A DNA stretch of 16,421 nucleotides from Porphyromonadaceae bacterium UBA7572 (GCA_002476625.1 DLLC01000003.1:1-16421), one strand, 5' to 3'; counted from the stretch's first letter, positions 6,071 through 14,560 are shown. A program made the numbers and translations. The notes: generated by a model not told the origin, from the sequence alone.

Positions 6071-8863
6071 CTAATGGGCGTCGAGCCAGTTTTTTGCCAC
6101 CGCGTGCGACGCAGTGAGGCGCACATCGCCGTGGTAGGCGTTCTCCATCTCCTCCAGCACGATAGCCTGCACCTTGTCGAGCTCGGTGGGCAGCACGTCG
6201 AAATTGAGTTCATCGTGCACCTGGAGAATCATCTTCGATTTGATGCCAGCCTCCTCAAAACGGCGGTCGATGCCAATCATGGCAATCTTGATAACATCGG
6301 CGGCAGTTCCTTGAATTGGGGCGTTCACGGCATTGCGCTCGCTAAACTGGCGCACCACAGCGTTGCGCGAATTGATTTCGGGCAGCATTCGCCGGCGGCC
6401 GTAAAGCGTACTCACGTAGCCCTTCTCCTTTGCCTGAGCCACACTGCGGTCGATATAAGCCTTCACGCTTGGAAAAGTGGCGAAATAGCCGTCGATGAGC
6501 TGCTTGGCCTCGGCACGCGGAATGTGAAGCCGTTCCGAAAGGCCGAAGGCGGAGATGCCATACAGAATGCCGAAATTGGCAGTCTTGGCTTTCCGTCGCT
6601 CATCGGGGGTGACCTCTTCAAGGGGCTTATGATAGATCTTTGCCGCGGTGATGGCGTGAATGTCGTGGCCATGGCGGAAGGCGTTGAGCATAATCTCGTC
6701 GTGGCTGAGGTCAGCCACTAAGCGAAGCTCGATTTGTGAATAGTCGGCACTGAAAAACACATTGCCTTCGGCAGGGATAAACGCCTTGCGGATTTCGCGG
6801 CCCATGTCGTCGCGCACGGGAATGTTCTGTAAATTAGGGTTGGCCGACGACAGCCGCCCGGTGGCGGTCACCGTCTGGTTGTAGGTGGTGTGAATGCGCC
6901 CTGTGCGGCTGTTGATGAGCTTTGGCAGCGCTAACACATAGGTGGAGAGGAGTTTGCGTATGCCCCGGAGCTCCAGTATCAAGCCCACCAGCGGATGGCG
7001 GTCGCGGATTCTCTCCAACACCTCCTCGGTGGTGGAGTACTGTCCCGTCTTAGTTTTTTTCGCCTTCTCGTCGAGGTGAAGGCGGCCAAACAGCACTTCG
7101 CCCACCTGTGCAGGCGATGCGGTGTTGAAATGCGTGCCTGCGGCGGTGAAGCATTCCTGCTCCAATTTTTCCATTTTATCGGTCAGGATTTTGGCATAGT
7201 CGTCGAGTGCTTTCACATCGATGCGCGCGCCTGCCATTTCCATCTTGGCGAGCACTTTCACAAGAGGCTGCTCTATGTCGGTGAGCAGGTGCGTCATACC
7301 GCGCTCTTCAATCATGCGTTTTTCCACGTCGGGCAAGGCAAAGATAATGTCGGCCTGCTCGCATGCCACATCAGCCAGGGTCTTGGGGCTTAGCTCGAAC
7401 AGCTTTTTCTGCTTGCGTCCCTTCTGCCCCAGATACGTCTCCGGGTCGATAACCTCGTAGTGGAGCAGATCCTGCGCCATGGCGCTGATGCCGTGCCCAC
7501 GCTCCGGCTGGAGCAGATAGTGCGCCACTGCCACGTCGAAGTAGGGGGCGGTAAAGTCCACGCCTTTCTCGTGCAGCATCACCATGTCGCGCTTCACATC
7601 GGCGGAGCAGATGGTGGCGTTGCCACTGAAGAGGGGCTTAACCGACTCCATCATCATGCCGAACCCGTCCATGGCAAGGTAGGCTCCCTTGTGCGCTTCG
7701 GGGCAGATGGCGAAACCGAGGATGGTGGCCTTCATCGCCTCCTCGCCCACCGACACGATATGCACCGCCACACGCTCACTGTCTGAAATGGAATTCACAT
7801 AGGCGGCCGCTTCGCCAAAGTCGCAGATGAGGCGGAAATCGCACTCGTAGCTCTTGATAGTCTTGGCTGTTGGGACTGCGTCAGTGACGGCAGTATCGTC
7901 GCCCTCGCTTGTGTCGTGGCCGAAAAGCGAGCCCTGCGTCCCGCTTTCGGCATGAATGGCTGTCGTGGCGGAGTCGTCCAGCCCCACATTGGCCTCGCGC
8001 TGGTCGATGATTCGCTTGGTGAGCGTACGGAACTCCAGTTCGCTAAACACCTTCTTAAGTGCCCCGAAATCAACCGGCACACGCTTGAGCGCATCTTCGT
8101 TCCACTCTAAAGGCACATCCGTCTTGATGGTGGCAAGCTGCTTCGACAGGCGAATCTGTTCGGCATTGGCTTCCACCTTGGCCTTGAGTGCGCCTTTTAG
8201 TTCCTGGGTGTGGCTCAGCAGATTTTCTACCGAACCAAACTGCTGAATCAGTTTTTCTGCGGTTTTTGGGCCAACGCCAGGGCAGCCCGGAATATTGTCG
8301 GCGCTGTCGCCCATCAGCCCAAGCATGTCGATCACCTGAATGGGGTCGGTCAGTCCATACTTCTCCTTCACCTCCTTCACGCCCAGAAGTTCGTTCTTGC
8401 CGGGATTGTAGATTTTTGTGCAGTCGTTAACCAGTTGGCCAAAGTCCTTGTCGCCCGTCACCATATAGGTTTCGAAGCCATGCTGGCACGCCAGCACAGA
8501 GAGCGACCCAATCACGTCGTCGGCCTCGTAGCCATCTTTCACAAAAATGGGAATGCGGTAGGCCTCTAAGATGCGCTTGATGTAGGGCACTGCCACCTTG
8601 ATACCCTCAGGGGTGGCATCGCGGTTGGCCTTGTATTGCTCGTACTGCTCGTGGCGAAACGTTTTACCGCCGGGATCGAAGCACACAGCGATGTAAGGCG
8701 GGTTTTCACGCTTGAGGAGGTCTTGCAGAATGTTCACAAAGCCGAAAATGGCAGAAGTGTCCACGCCGCTGCTCGAAAAGCGGGGGTTGCGCATCAGCGC
8801 ATAGTATGCTCTGAAAATCAGCGCGTATGCATCGAGTAGGTAGAGTCGTTTATTATTGTCCAT
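6071..8863 (-). CDS. polA: DNA polymerase I
   Basis: A 930-residue enzyme that removes primers and fills gaps in lagging-strand synthesis and excision repair. The 5' nuclease domain (1 to about 290) shows LLDAYALIFRAYYA with D11, the EADDVIG cluster (113-119), TGDKDFGQL and the GxPGVGPKTA helix-hairpin-helix (193-202). A low-complexity linker (about 296-335) leads to a 3'-5' exonuclease-like domain. There the usual D-x-E of motif Exo I appears as VHIVS (367-371), while D426 and D505, at the Exo II and III positions, remain. The polymerase domain is intact: motif A DYSQIELR (707-714), motif B RRKAKTANFGILYG (756-769) and motif C QVHDEL (881-886). Proofreading is therefore probably lost, as in several other Pol I enzymes. 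No clear -7 consensus was found upstream of the start. Confidence 0.97.
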   Translation of the reverse strand: MDNNKRLYLLDAYALIFRAYYALMRNPRFSSSGVDTSAIFGFVNILQDLLKRENPPYIAVCFDPGGKTFRHEQYEQYKANRDATPEGIKVAVPYIKRILEAYRIPIFVKDGYEADDVIGSLSVLACQHGFETYMVTGDKDFGQLVNDCTKIYNPGKNELLGVKEVKEKYGLTDPIQVIDMLGLMGDSADNIPGCPGVGPKTAEKLIQQFGSVENLLSHTQELKGALKAKVEANAEQIRLSKQLATIKTDVPLEWNEDALKRVPVDFGALKKVFSELEFRTLTKRIIDQREANVGLDDSATTAIHAESGTQGSLFGHDTSEGDDTAVTDAVPTAKTIKSYECDFRLICDFGEAAAYVNSISDSERVAVHIVSVGEEAMKATILGFAICPEAHKGAYLAMDGFGMMMESVKPLFSGNATICSADVKRDMVMLHEKGVDFTAPYFDVAVAHYLLQPERGHGISAMAQDLLHYEVIDPETYLGQKGRKQKKLFELSPKTLADVACEQADIIFALPDVEKRMIEERGMTHLLTDIEQPLVKVLAKMEMAGARIDVKALDDYAKILTDKMEKLEQECFTAAGTHFNTASPAQVGEVLFGRLHLDEKAKKTKTGQYSTTEEVLERIRDRHPLVGLILELRGIRKLLSTYVLALPKLINSRTGRIHTTYNQTVTATGRLSSANPNLQNIPVRDDMGREIRKAFIPAEGNVFFSADYSQIELRLVADLSHDEIMLNAFRHGHDIHAITAAKIYHKPLEEVTPDERRKAKTANFGILYGISAFGLSERLHIPRAEAKQLIDGYFATFPSVKAYIDRSVAQAKEKGYVSTLYGRRRMLPEINSRNAVVRQFSERNAVNAPIQGTAADVIKIAMIGIDRRFEEAGIKSKMILQVHDELNFDVLPTELDKVQAIVLEEMENAYHGDVRLTASHAVAKNWLDAH

Positions 8864-9036
8864 TGTAAGTGAAGTTTTTCGTTAATCGAAATCCGTTAAG
8901 GCGCACAGCCGAGTGCGGTTTGAATGAATAAAATTACACCTTTTTCCCCAATTCCCGAAATTTCCACCCATAATTATTTGTGAGCCCCCTCACTCTCGTA
9001 TCTCATGTTCTCTCTAAGAATCAGAGCCTTTTTAAC

Positions 9037-9087
9037 AAAAAGAGCTAATCTTATCGAGGAAGCATAACGCGATAAGATTAGCTTTTC
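9037..9087 (-). terminator. Hairpin terminator after the BspA-like gene
   Basis: Perfect 14-bp arms at 9043-9056 and 9070-9083 (AGCTAATCTTATCG and its complement) around a 13-base loop. On the minus strand the stem runs into CTTTTTG, on the plus strand into TTTTCT, so it may act both ways. It ends the gene at 9138. The surrounding 8864-9137 gap holds the polA upstream region and no further gene. Confidence 0.75.
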
Positions 9088-9137
9088 TGAAGCATGTGTT
9101 TAGCTTAGCGAATGAGCAAGGTTGATGATATTTTGTA

Positions 9138-10643
9138 TCAATTCGCCATTATCTTCCAACAATGATTAATTGTTTTGACGAGAACTACTTCATTTTTAGA
9201 CGTATTGTGATTGATGATTGCTTTACCTTGCTGTGATTTTGCTGTTCCTAACAATCGTCCTGTTAAAGAATAAGCGTAAGCGACCTCTCCGTCCTTTAGT
9301 CCAGAGATTGTTATTGCGTTAGCATCTATCGTGGCGTGTGCAGAATTTGCCTCAATTTCGTCAGTGGATGAAGTGTCAAACTCTTCTATGTTCCAAAAAT
9401 TTTTCCAGCCATCAGCATTCTTATAGACTTCTAAACAGCCTTTTGGCACATATAGTTGTGTATTGAGGTATGTGCTATTAGAGAAAGAAGCATTGGTTGG
9501 AGGAACTGTAGCGTATGTGATAATGCGGTCATTAGCGTACAAAGAAATATTTTTTAAAGTCGTGACATATTTGCCAATGTAGACATCATTTGCATAAAAC
9601 CAATGTCGTTTATAGCAGTCAAGGTCTCTTCCAAGATAAAAATCCCCGTAGAGGCTAAAACCGAATTCATCAGTTACATATAATGGGTTATTCATAGAGT
9701 CCTTAAAAATGAGATTATTGATTTTTTTGGGGTATTGTGTGGGACTGTATGAGTAACGTAATTGAAAATCTGATTGAAAAAGACTTTTAACACTTGAAGG
9801 TATGGTGATTGTATCTAAAGAGTCGATTCCTCCAAAAAAATTGGAAGGAAGGTTGGTTACGTTGTCGCTGATCTCGATTTTTTTGATAGGTAATTCTCTG
9901 AAAAGGCTCATTTCTCGAGCGTCACCAATTTTCAGGTTTCTACCCAGATAGATGTATTGTAAATGTGTTGCTAAAAAAGTATTTATATCGCAAGATTCTT
10001 GAAATAAGTCATATTTGGAATTATCAAAAGTGAGATTATTTGATTTTTCTTCACCTAAAATCACAAGTCGCTCTAATCCTGAGTAGGCAAATGCGAAATT
10101 TTCAATGGTCTTAGTCGTTATTGGTATGACGAGTTCTTTTAGTTTGCTACAACGTCTAAAGGCAGAGCATCCAATACTTCTTATGTTTCCAAGTTGAACA
10201 TCCTCAAGGTTTGTACAGTCGTAAAAAGAATATTCTCCGATACTTGTTGTATTCCCCAGTTTAATTCTTTTTATCCCTTTGCATCCGAAAAAGGTGCTAT
10301 CCCCAATTGTCGTTAAATTATCATTAAATTCAATGCCTTGAAGATTTTCACAATTCTCAAATGCGTGGGACTCAATCGACTCAATTGTATTTGATAACTT
10401 AACCTCTCTGATTGCGGAATTTTTAAATGCTTCTTTACCAATTCCTATTACAGTCAGGGTTCTGCCTTTATACTCAATAGTAGAAGGGATGTTTATTGTA
10501 CCAGTGTACTCGTTTTCGCCATGAGTGACGACCAAAGTGTTTTTGGTTGCGTTGGCATTATAGTATATACCATCAATGTAAAGGTCGTAGGCAAATGCTT
10601 GCATAGATAGCATTGCCAGTAATAAGAATAAGAAATTTTTCAT
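9138..10643 (-). CDS. Secreted BspA-like leucine-rich-repeat protein
   Basis: A 501-residue exported protein with LRR_5/BspA-type repeats, a family found on surfaces of Bacteroidales and linked in some members to adhesion. Residues 1-18 form a signal peptide (hydrophobic FLFLLLAM core, likely cleavage after AFA). About 55-300 holds degenerate repeats with the pattern I.. AF..C..L..(I/V).., for example SIGCSAFRRCSKLKELVIP. Residues near 400-425 carry the LYVPKGCLEVYKNADGWKNF module that often closes these arrays in Bacteroidales. The last 70 residues (YSLTGRLLG ... VVLVKTINHCWKIM) look like a type IX secretion C-terminal domain. The gene is clearly more AT-rich than polA, which suggests acquisition. 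It lies 52 bp downstream of the HEPN gene on the same strand and could be co-transcribed. The ligand is unknown. Confidence 0.85.
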   Translation of the reverse strand: MKNFLFLLLAMLSMQAFAYDLYIDGIYYNANATKNTLVVTHGENEYTGTINIPSTIEYKGRTLTVIGIGKEAFKNSAIREVKLSNTIESIESHAFENCENLQGIEFNDNLTTIGDSTFFGCKGIKRIKLGNTTSIGEYSFYDCTNLEDVQLGNIRSIGCSAFRRCSKLKELVIPITTKTIENFAFAYSGLERLVILGEEKSNNLTFDNSKYDLFQESCDINTFLATHLQYIYLGRNLKIGDAREMSLFRELPIKKIEISDNVTNLPSNFFGGIDSLDTITIPSSVKSLFQSDFQLRYSYSPTQYPKKINNLIFKDSMNNPLYVTDEFGFSLYGDFYLGRDLDCYKRHWFYANDVYIGKYVTTLKNISLYANDRIITYATVPPTNASFSNSTYLNTQLYVPKGCLEVYKNADGWKNFWNIEEFDTSSTDEIEANSAHATIDANAITISGLKDGEVAYAYSLTGRLLGTAKSQQGKAIINHNTSKNEVVLVKTINHCWKIMAN

Positions 10644-10695
10644 AAGTGTATAATTTATAGAGTAATAATGTGTTGTTGTTTTTTTGGGTGTGTTA

Positions 10696-11331
10696 CTATT
10701 TTTGTTTTCCGAAATTTTTTACGGAGTGTCCTGTCATATTACAAAGCTCGTCTAACAGAATTTTTGATTTCTCGAGAAACTTGCTTGTGTAGTCTGGCGT
10801 GGTGATCGAAATCATGCCGTCTTCAAAAATTACACCTTTTTCTATCATGGCAATGTGCTTCATTAACTTTGCTTCTCGAGCGGTACCAGAATTGTTGTGG
10901 CATAAATTGTTCCTTACCATTTTAGCTTCATTTTCAATCCACTCCTTGGCTTCTTTGGCTTCTTTTGATAGTGTCTTTTCACTTTTTTCGCAGATTTCTT
11001 GAATTTGTTCTTGCGTGTTTTGTTTTCTATGCGTATTTGCCAATTTGCAAATGGTGCTTTCAAAATGTGAAAATGCAACGATTAAGCATGCCTGATAAAA
11101 AAGGTTTGGCAGTTCATCAGCTATGTCTAAACGCCTAAGTTCTGAATGTGAAATTGATAACTCAACATCTGGGTCGCCGTCAGAATTTTCCTTGGCGAAG
11201 TTCTTTATTTCATCGTATTGCTCCTTTTCCCATTTTTCCAATAATGATGGGTATAAGTAAAGCATGCGTTGAATGAATGATATTCGGTCTTGTGTCTGTG
11301 CTAAAAAGTTGTCACGAGAAGTAAAAGCCAT
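10696..11331 (-). CDS. HEPN-motif protein, putative ribonuclease
   Basis: A 211-residue, mostly helical cytosolic protein that I do not recognise as a named family. Residues 140-145 are RNNLCH, an R-x4-H motif with a polar residue after the arginine, which is the catalytic signature of HEPN RNases. It is preceded by a long Lys/Glu-rich helix (about 104-138), and another helix, YQACLIVAFSHFESTICKLA (79-98), resembles the first HEPN helix of uncharacterised bacterial proteins. HEPN proteins serve as toxins, abortive-infection effectors or RNA-processing factors. No nucleotidyltransferase or other usual antitoxin partner is adjacent; the neighbour is a BspA-like surface protein. The start is ATG 11331, with an in-frame stop six codons upstream. 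Composition is AT-rich. The HEPN call rests on one motif and predicted helices. Confidence 0.6.
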   Translation of the reverse strand: MAFTSRDNFLAQTQDRISFIQRMLYLYPSLLEKWEKEQYDEIKNFAKENSDGDPDVELSISHSELRRLDIADELPNLFYQACLIVAFSHFESTICKLANTHRKQNTQEQIQEICEKSEKTLSKEAKEAKEWIENEAKMVRNNLCHNNSGTAREAKLMKHIAMIEKGVIFEDGMISITTPDYTSKFLEKSKILLDELCNMTGHSVKNFGKQK

Positions 11332-11903
11332 AAGCGTTGGTTTTTATACGCCAGTGGCCCCAGTTTGGCAGGTAACATATAAAATGTGATGATACAAAAA
11401 GAAAAAGGCGCAGAGCCAATTTGTCACTCGTTCCACACTATAAAGGCTCTAGCATTGCCCAGTTTGTCGAAACGAGCAACGCCGAAAGCCCCACGCCAGT
11501 GTATATGTATATGTCCACATTATGCCGACAAATAAACAGTTTATCTGCCAACCTTTGTGGGGTGCATATATGATACACCTTGTGAGACGCTCTGCATTGC
11601 TTTGTTTTTTTGACAAACTTAATTGAGAACTGCTAGATTCTTATAGCGTCAAAACCAAAGCGCACAAATACGCCAAAATCCAAATGTATGTTCGTTCCAC
11701 CCTCTGTCCCGATGGAGCTTTCGGTGTGAAAATGAACATCGCAAAAGTAATTAATTTTTATTAAATAAAGAAACCTTTGCTCGAAAATGTGAAAATGGTC
11801 AAGGACGTTGGGGATTGGACATGAGGGGGCGATGGAGGGTTGGTTTTAACGTTGATTTTGCAACTATTAACCGCAAAAAACCGCTTGTTAGCGCAATTAT
11901 TAC
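11332..11903. other. Long intergenic region without a convincing gene
   Basis: No start-to-stop frame here looks like a protein. It contains three matches to the -7 consensus on the minus strand (11614-11621, 11681-11688, 11742-11749), any of which could serve the HEPN gene through a long leader. A 6-bp inverted repeat AGAGCC/GGCTCT lies at 11412-11417 and 11445-11450. A minus-strand open stretch at 11424-11519 reads like protein but has no start. The region separates divergent genes and may hold remnants of lost sequence. Confidence 0.5.
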
Positions 11904-11911
11904 TACTTTTG
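11904..11911 (+). promoter_or_regulatory. Candidate -7 element (TACTTTTG) for the polyprenyl synthase
   Basis: Exact TAnnTTTG match with a TTG at 11885-11887, 16 bp upstream. The ATG at 11920 follows after 8 bases, the same spacing as at the LOG gene, so a nearly leaderless message is expected. This supports starting the protein at 11920 and not at the upstream in-frame ATG at 11815. Confidence 0.6.
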
Positions 11912-11919
11912 CACTGAAT

Positions 11920-12894
11920 ATGGTGAAACTTGACCAAATACAAGAAACGATAAAACCGGAACTGGCGCGGCTCAACGCCATCATCGCCAGCACGCTGAAG
12001 AGCCAAAGCGCGCTCACCGACCACATTGTCACCGACTATCTGCGCACTAAGGGCAAGCAGATTCGCCCTGTGCTGGTGCTGCTGAGCGCAAGGCTGTTTG
12101 GCGGCATCAATGAGCGCGTGCTCAACGCTGGCGCCGCTATTGAGCTTCTGCACAATGCCTCGCTTATCCATGATGATGTGATTGACCAGAGCATGTCGCG
12201 CCGTGGACTGCCCACAGTGAACAGCGTGTGGGACAACCATGTGGCTGTGCTTGTGGGCGACTATTTTGTGAGTGGTGCTCTGGCGTGCGCCGTACGGGCC
12301 GATGATATGCGCGTGCTCAGCTCGCTCTCGAAGATGGGCGCCGACTTGGCGATGGGTGAAATTGACCAAATCGACAACGCGCGCAGCCGCGAAATCACTG
12401 AAGAGGTGTATATGACCATCATCAGCCGCAAGACGGCCTCGCTTTTCACCAGCTGTGTGGAGGTGGGCGGCATCACGGCTGGCGCCGATGCGCAGGCGCT
12501 CGTGAAACTGAAGCGTTATGCCGAGCTGTTGGGCCAGTGCTTTCAAATCAAGGACGACACTTTCGACTATTATCACGACCCAGCCGTGGGAAAGCCTACG
12601 GGCAACGACCTGCGCGAGGGGAAAATCACTTTGCCGCTCATCTATGCGCTCGGTAGAAAAGAGCTGCCAGATTGTGAGCAGATGAACAGGCTGGTGCATA
12701 AGCCAGAACTCAGTGATGGGGAAATCGACCGCCTGGTGGAGTTTGCCAAAGCCAGTGGCGGCATCGACTACGCGTTTCGCACGATGGAACGCCTTCGCAC
12801 CGAAGCCGACGCGCTGCTTGCCGATTTTCAGCCGAGCCCTACGGTGGATGCTTTCAAGGCCATTTTCAGCTACATCATCACCCGTAACAAATAA
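11920..12894 (+). CDS. ispB: Trans-polyprenyl diphosphate synthase (long chain)
   Basis: A 324-residue enzyme that adds isopentenyl diphosphate units to an allylic primer, making the side chain of respiratory quinone (menaquinone in Bacteroidales). Visible signatures are GKQIRPVLVLL (45-55), the first aspartate-rich motif HDDVID (84-89), the GDYF segment (113-116), KTASLF (171-176), and the second aspartate-rich motif KDDTFDY (211-217), followed by GKPTGNDLREGKITLPL (224-240). Alanine sits at the fifth position before the first motif, with no bulky residue to stop chain growth, which fits a long-chain product. The start at 11920 is chosen from the promoter position and family length; the 35-residue upstream extension is untranslated leader and promoter. 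It converges on the phosphodiesterase gene. Confidence 0.92.
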   Translation: MVKLDQIQETIKPELARLNAIIASTLKSQSALTDHIVTDYLRTKGKQIRPVLVLLSARLFGGINERVLNAGAAIELLHNASLIHDDVIDQSMSRRGLPTVNSVWDNHVAVLVGDYFVSGALACAVRADDMRVLSSLSKMGADLAMGEIDQIDNARSREITEEVYMTIISRKTASLFTSCVEVGGITAGADAQALVKLKRYAELLGQCFQIKDDTFDYYHDPAVGKPTGNDLREGKITLPLIYALGRKELPDCEQMNRLVHKPELSDGEIDRLVEFAKASGGIDYAFRTMERLRTEADALLADFQPSPTVDAFKAIFSYIITRNK

Positions 12895-12903
12895 CTTCGG
12901 CGA

Positions 12904-12980
12904 ATATTTAAAAGAATAAACGAAGGCGCGCATTTCACTAATCTTGCGCGCCTTCGTTCGTTTATTCTCCTTTTAAATAT
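12904..12980. terminator. Very long imperfect hairpin between convergent genes, likely bidirectional terminator
   Basis: The outer arms ATATTTAAAAG (12904-12914) and CTTTTAAATAT (12970-12980) pair perfectly. The inner arms 12915-12932 and 12945-12966 pair over 18 bp, with a 4-base bulge caused by a repeated CGTT on the right. A three-base bulge separates the two stems, and the loop is 12 bases. Both strands end in T-rich sequence. It stops the polyprenyl synthase from the left and the phosphodiesterase from the right. Confidence 0.85.
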
Positions 12981-13009
12981 GCCTGCCCACTGCACATATT
13001 TGAGGGCAG

Positions 13010-13906
13010 TTATCTTCTGCCGTGCTTTTTCAGATACTGGATGAGCAAGGCAGGGCGGTCGGTCTGGATAAACTGTGCGTGCCGCTGAAGCAGCCATCCC
13101 CAGGAGCCTTCTGTGTCGCCGTCGATAGCGGCACGGTCGTCGTCATGTCCGCCGTTGAGCGATGGCCACAGGGCGTTGAGCCACACTTTCACACCGGCAG
13201 CGTCTACCTTTTTGAGCAGCCTTTCCACATTCGGCGTCACCTGCTTGAAGCAGCACTCTATGGCCACGGGGTGAATGGCTAAAAACTCGTCGAGCACCTG
13301 CTCCGCGCTGTCCACATCAAGTTTGACGATAGGCATAAAAATGGACTTGCTGATCACGTCGCCCTTCTCCTTCTGAATCTTTTCAAGCCGGCCTCCGCAT
13401 TTGATCACGATTTGGTCGAGCATGCCAAGCCGCTGTGCCGTGGCATACACTTCATCGAAATAGTCGTAGCCCTTGTCCACGTTGATCAGCACTTTTCCTT
13501 TCAGCGCGGCAAACACCTCTTCCATAGTGGGCACTTGCACGGTGGTGACGCGGCCCATGCCGTTGCGCAGGCGCAGGCTCTTGATTTCAGCGAGTGTGAG
13601 GTTTTTCACCTCGCCCTTTCCGTTGGTGGTGCGGTCCACCTTCTTGTCGTGCATCAGCACCAGGTGCCCGTCTTTTGTCTTGTGCAGGTCGAGCTCCACC
13701 ATGTCCACGCCCATTTTCACGCAGTTGAGCATGGCAGGGATAGAGTTTTCAGGTGCGTTACGCCAGTCGCCTCGGTGCGACACCACAAGCACGCGCTTCG
13801 CCTTAGGGTTGTGCAAGGCTTTGAGTGAAAGTTTCAGGTCACCGTCGGCGAAGACCAAGTTCACGCTCATCACCACTAACAGTAGTGCTGTAAAAATCCG
13901 TTTCAT
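13010..13906 (-). CDS. Exported glycerophosphodiester phosphodiesterase
   Basis: A 298-residue GDPD-family enzyme that hydrolyses glycerophosphodiesters (deacylated phospholipids) to glycerol 3-phosphate and an alcohol. A signal peptide spans 1-20 (KRIFTALLLVVMSVNLVFA), so it acts in the periplasm or outer envelope. The TIM-barrel signature residues are present: HRGDWRNAPENS (44-55) with catalytic H44 and N54, ELDLHKTKDG (71-80) with E71 and D73 for Ca2+, and MHD with the second catalytic H86. The end of the barrel, FIQTDRP, is also typical. Length is usual for the single-domain GlpQ/UgpQ group. The gene is solitary, leftward, with its own promoter. Substrate headgroup cannot be told from sequence. 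Confidence 0.92.
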   Translation of the reverse strand: MKRIFTALLLVVMSVNLVFADGDLKLSLKALHNPKAKRVLVVSHRGDWRNAPENSIPAMLNCVKMGVDMVELDLHKTKDGHLVLMHDKKVDRTTNGKGEVKNLTLAEIKSLRLRNGMGRVTTVQVPTMEEVFAALKGKVLINVDKGYDYFDEVYATAQRLGMLDQIVIKCGGRLEKIQKEKGDVISKSIFMPIVKLDVDSAEQVLDEFLAIHPVAIECCFKQVTPNVERLLKKVDAAGVKVWLNALWPSLNGGHDDDRAAIDGDTEGSWGWLLQRHAQFIQTDRPALLIQYLKKHGRR

Positions 13907-13941
13907 CTTAAATTGATATTACAAGTTCTTAATTTTTTTTA

Positions 13942-13972
13942 CAAATATATCAAATAACCGCACCTTGGGCAA
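13942..13972 (-). promoter_or_regulatory. Promoter of the phosphodiesterase gene (TTG-N20-TATATTTG)
   Basis: On the minus strand TTG (13972-13970) is followed after 20 bases by TATATTTG (13949-13942), which matches both Bacteroidota elements at the expected spacing. The ATG at 13906 lies 35 bases further. It is the best-formed promoter in the window. Confidence 0.7.
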
Positions 13973-14433
13973 GAAAATCGCCCCCAAAAACGCCTATAAA
14001 ATAAAAGTGCGCTTTTTCACAAAAGCACACCTCTATCATAACCAAAATTCAAGTATATAATCTTTGTTAGCCTTTCTCTTTGTGCCTCTCGCCACAAAAG
14101 CGGGTGTGGCACAAACTGTTGTCAATAGTATTTTAAAAGGAATAAGTTTATCTTCTATCTTTCACTCACAAAATTAATAAAGTTTTCTGAATACACAATC
14201 AAAAATAATGTAAACAAAAACTAATAAAAGCAAACGAAGTGGCAACAGGGGGCAATTTTACATTTTTTATCGCATTGTTAATTATTTTAAGGGTGCTTGG
14301 TCCAAAAAATCAGCAATTACCAGTTTGGACTTCCTTTATCGGAGCGTGGTAGCGACACCAGACTCGATAGTCTCGCCCAATCCCCCCCTTTAGCTTTCAG
14401 TGTGAATCAGTGTGAAGCTGTGTCCACTATGCG
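13973..14433. other. AT-rich intergenic region without a convincing gene
   Basis: Between the phosphodiesterase promoter and the der terminator. It holds a near-perfect 10-bp hairpin GTGCGCTTTT/AAAAGCACAC (14007-14030, one mismatch) and a 7-bp inverted repeat GTCCAAA/TTTGGAC (14300-14306, 14324-14330). The only longer open frame, starting at 14297, runs through the der terminator and is not credible. No tRNA or insertion sequence end was recognised. Confidence 0.5.
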
Positions 14434-14478
14434 CAAAAAAAAGATTGTGCCATGCCCTCTCAGTGGCGCGGCACAATC
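14434..14478 (-). terminator. Rho-independent terminator of the era-der transcript
   Basis: Arms GATTGTGCC (14443-14451) and GGCACAATC (14470-14478) pair perfectly over 9 bp. On the minus strand the hairpin is followed by TTTTTTTT (with the complementary A run at 14435-14442). It lies about 80 bases after the der stop codon. Confidence 0.85.
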
Positions 14479-14560
14479 GCTATTGTCGTTTTTCCGATAA
14501 CTCACTATTAGCGAGTTAATATGCTGGCGCACTCGGCATAGCGCGCAAGCGCAGTCTTGC

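Noticed and set aside
5989..6213. N-terminal extension of the metal ATPase by 75 residues
   Set aside because: It is mostly antisense-frame translation of the polA end, passes through the pump's own promoter, and has no membrane or metal-binding features.
11424..11519. Minus-strand protein-like stretch ending in ARAFIVWNE
   Set aside because: It is bounded by stops, has no start codon and is only 31 codons; kept as a possible remnant, not called as a gene.
11815..11919. 35-residue extension of the polyprenyl synthase
   Set aside because: It contains the TACTTTTG promoter box and has no family similarity; the ATG at 11920 gives normal length.
14297..14500. 67-codon plus-strand open frame
   Set aside because: It runs through the der terminator hairpin, has no ribosome site or recognisable domain, and is low-complexity near its end.
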